NCBI GenBank assembly: GCA_947471505.1
Contig: CANIWM010000055.1
Location: 1-45,042 of the forward strand
DNA length: 45,042 nucleotides
Source of the DNA: Chthoniobacteraceae bacterium
Lineage (GTDB): Bacteria > Verrucomicrobiota > Verrucomicrobiia > Chthoniobacterales > Chthoniobacteraceae
Direction: 5' to 3'
The notes beneath the pieces were generated by a model, which ran no database searches, was not told where the DNA came from, and saw only the letters and a program-made list of their open reading frames with translations. Shown piece after piece: positions 44,108 through 45,042 of this stretch. The position numbers and the translations under genes are program-made. How positions within the stretch are numbered: position 1 is the stretch's first letter; each line of letters starts with the position of its first letter.

Positions 44108-44315
44108 TCAATTCAGGGGCTTGAGGAACTGACGGACAAATTGCTCAGGCGTGATCGGCTGCACCTTATAACCCGCCGTGCGCAGTGCCTCAAAATGACG
44201 GTCTTCGGTAACGATATGCGTAGCCTCAGCGGCGATAGCGCAATCCGCAAAAATGTCGTCGTCTGGGTCTGCGGTGATGATACGCGAGGGAATTTGTATC
44301 AATACAAACGATCAT
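44108..44315 (-). pseudogene. PIN-domain toxin with internal deletion
   Basis: From the ATG at 44313-44315 (overlapping the antitoxin stop as ATGA) the sequence reads MIVCIDTNSLA, the normal start of a PIN toxin with its first acidic ligand. The continuing frame then runs into unrelated sequence and stops. One base out of register, RIITADPDDDIFADCAIAAE, HIVTEDRHFEAL and PITPEQFVRQF continue as the C-terminal half of the same family (VapC-like, COG1569-type). About 70 central residues are missing. Both ends survive, so a deletion with a frame change has inactivated the gene. A TTG at 44302 opens a 64-residue frame, but it lacks half the fold. Confidence 0.78.
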
Positions 44316-44542
44316 CCCTGCGACCGACGACGCGCACGCACCTCGGCGAGAATCTCCGGCAACCGTTCCATCACACCGTTCGTCCGCATTTCATCCGCCA
44401 TCCCATCCAGTCGCTCCAGCGATTGCTCCATCCGCATCCGCAAAATGACACGATGGACCGTCTCGATGCCCTCATCGTCGAGCGCATCCAACTCTCGGTG
44501 GACCAGCGCACGAAGTTCTTCGGCTAAAGTGGCGGTGCTCAT
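44312..44542 (-). CDS. Antitoxin-like protein of the broken PIN locus
   Basis: A 76-residue charged helical protein (ELRALVHRELDALDDEGIET, VHRVILRMRMEQSLERLDGM). Such short proteins precede VapC-like toxins, and its stop overlaps the toxin ATG. The frame is intact. The DNA-binding part cannot be identified. It is called an antitoxin from its position and size. Confidence 0.6.
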   Translation of the reverse strand: MSTATLAEELRALVHRELDALDDEGIETVHRVILRMRMEQSLERLDGMADEMRTNGVMERLPEILAEVRARRRSQG

Positions 44543-44971
44543 GCGCGAAAAGTGCCCGAAGTCTTGTGGGGCGTCAACTCAGTGGTTTGGGCGGCAAGGG
44601 AAACGTGATTTTTACGCACTGATTTGAACGCTTTTAGCACATTGACCCCAGTTCCCAGGATAAATGCTCACAAAGTTTTCCATTTTTTCGCCTTCCCCCC
44701 CGCATCATCGTGGACGCCGGACACGGACCGGGCGAGGAGGAAGGCGGCTCGTCGTCGTCTTCGAGTAGCAGCTCGGGGGACGCCGTGAGCGAGCAACGCT
44801 TGATGAAAAATCAGAATAATAGAAACGGTGGCAGGAAAAAAATGGAGAACTTTCCGGCCTCCTTGCGTGTCGATTTGTGATTTTTCTCGCCTAACTCGTT
44901 GTCCCGCTTTTAACCTAAATAAAGCAGTTAGCCGGATGTGAAAATGGCGGAAGTCGTGCAACAACAGAGAG
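44543..44971. other. Mostly non-coding stretch
   Basis: The 429 bp hold the second 35-bp direct repeat (44555-44589), a run of eight C at about 44694-44701, a serine-codon-like CGTCGTCTTCGAG stretch (about 44750-44775) and AT-rich sequence from about 44790. No frame here has convincing similarity. Possible frames on both strands look like shadows. Confidence 0.5.
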
Positions 44972-45042
44972 ATGCACGACGAAACGAGCGCGAAAAACGT
45001 TCACCTATTGGGTGAGGCCGCAGTGGTGGGCAAAATCCTCCC
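44972..45042 (+). CDS. Possible start of a gene cut by the window end
   Basis: ATG at 44972 after CAGAGAG opens a frame reading MHDETSAKNVHLLGEAAVVG to the window end without a stop. The length seen is 23 codons, too short to assign. A 23-residue frame starting at 44944 overlaps it in another register, so the call is tentative. Confidence 0.25.
   Translation, partial: MHDETSAKNVHLLGEAAVVGKIL

Larger units (their letters stand above)
44089..44589. repeat. 35-bp direct repeats flanking the PIN toxin-antitoxin remnant
   Basis: Copies 44089-44123 and 44555-44589 agree at 29 of 35 positions, starting CCCGAAGTC and including GGGGCGTCAA. The first copy contains the stop codon of the PIN fragment (minus strand, ending KPLN); the second encodes KPLS and a stop at the same relative place. 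The second copy is thus probably the tail of a related, otherwise lost gene, pointing to an earlier tandem arrangement or recombination. Confidence 0.6.

Noticed and set aside
44704-44760. RIIVDAGHG reading on the plus strand, like the start of an N-acetylmuramoyl-alanine amidase
   Set aside because: Followed at once by glutamate/serine low complexity and a stop about 50 codons later; no other amidase motif, so probably chance.
44914-44935. Weak similarity (16 of 22) to bases 1-22
   Set aside because: Both contain CCTAAA and GCAGTT, but the match is too short and imperfect, and window ends are arbitrary.
44668-44964. 98-codon minus-strand open frame
   Set aside because: No similarity, runs over low-complexity sequence and starts in an AT-rich region without a ribosome binding site.
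1-45042. CRISPR arrays, tRNA or rRNA genes, transposases
   Set aside because: No spaced identical repeats, no tRNA T-arm-like sequence in a cloverleaf context and no transposase frame were recognised by eye; a tRNA scan would settle the tRNA point.

Overview
The window looks like chromosome of a GC-rich, heterotrophic bacterium of the Planctomycetota-Verrucomicrobiota group, most likely Verrucomicrobiota. The evidence is a DUF1501 plus DUF1549/DUF1553 secreted pair, a PVC-type membrane-bound dehydrogenase, a PEP-CTERM surface protein, a secreted protein of the type I recall as TIGR02597, and a Pup-ligase/depupylase (PafA/Dop) homologue. Assignment below phylum level is not supported. No tRNA, rRNA, CRISPR array or transposase was recognised.

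Layout. 1-2971: an inverted-repeat region, an OGG1-type DNA glycosylase with a cupin, a short-chain dehydrogenase and a cysteine-poor aminoacyl-tRNA-protein transferase. 2984-7640: divergent lepA and thrS, then a methyltransferase. 7637-9403: sbtA-sbtB (bicarbonate transporter and its PII-like partner) with a divergent winged-helix regulator. 9414-15657: minus-strand run of dGTPase, DUF1549/1553, DUF1501 and a secreted domain protein. 15721-16236: a YefM/YoeB-type toxin-antitoxin locus whose toxin carries an internal amber codon. 16315-21845: plus-strand run of type III polyketide synthase, methyltransferase and FAD oxidoreductase, followed by a short SecA-like ATPase and an HlyD-like adaptor; a nested palindromic element sits inside the run. 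21891-22639: intact UPF0175/DUF3368 toxin-antitoxin pair. 22645-24701: glycosyltransferase and L,D-transpeptidase. 24797-26794: more AT-rich stretch with two secreted proteins and a strong terminator. 26816-30255: a tightly packed three-gene unit of PafA/Dop homologue, DUF3592 membrane protein with a C-terminal beta domain, and a small arrestin-like protein. 30300-31598: helical protein, HNH nuclease and P-loop ATPase. 31602-37449: minus-strand housekeeping genes (dapA, truA, ruvX, an RluE-type synthase) with a PVC dehydrogenase. 37571-43966: Spy-like protein, lipB, DUF1802, acs and proS. 44089-45042: remnants of a PIN-type toxin-antitoxin locus, flanked by direct repeats, then mostly non-coding sequence.

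How the genes work together. Housekeeping genes (translation, lysine/cell-wall precursor, lipoate, acetate activation) alternate with accessory modules. The strongest candidate for something undescribed is the PafA/Dop-DUF3592-arrestin-like unit: no Pup/UBact or proteasome genes lie next to it, so the ligase-like enzyme may act with a membrane partner. Other points of interest are the SecA-like/HlyD-like pair next to the polyketide genes, SbtAB in an apparent heterotroph, and two toxin genes broken while their antitoxins remain open.
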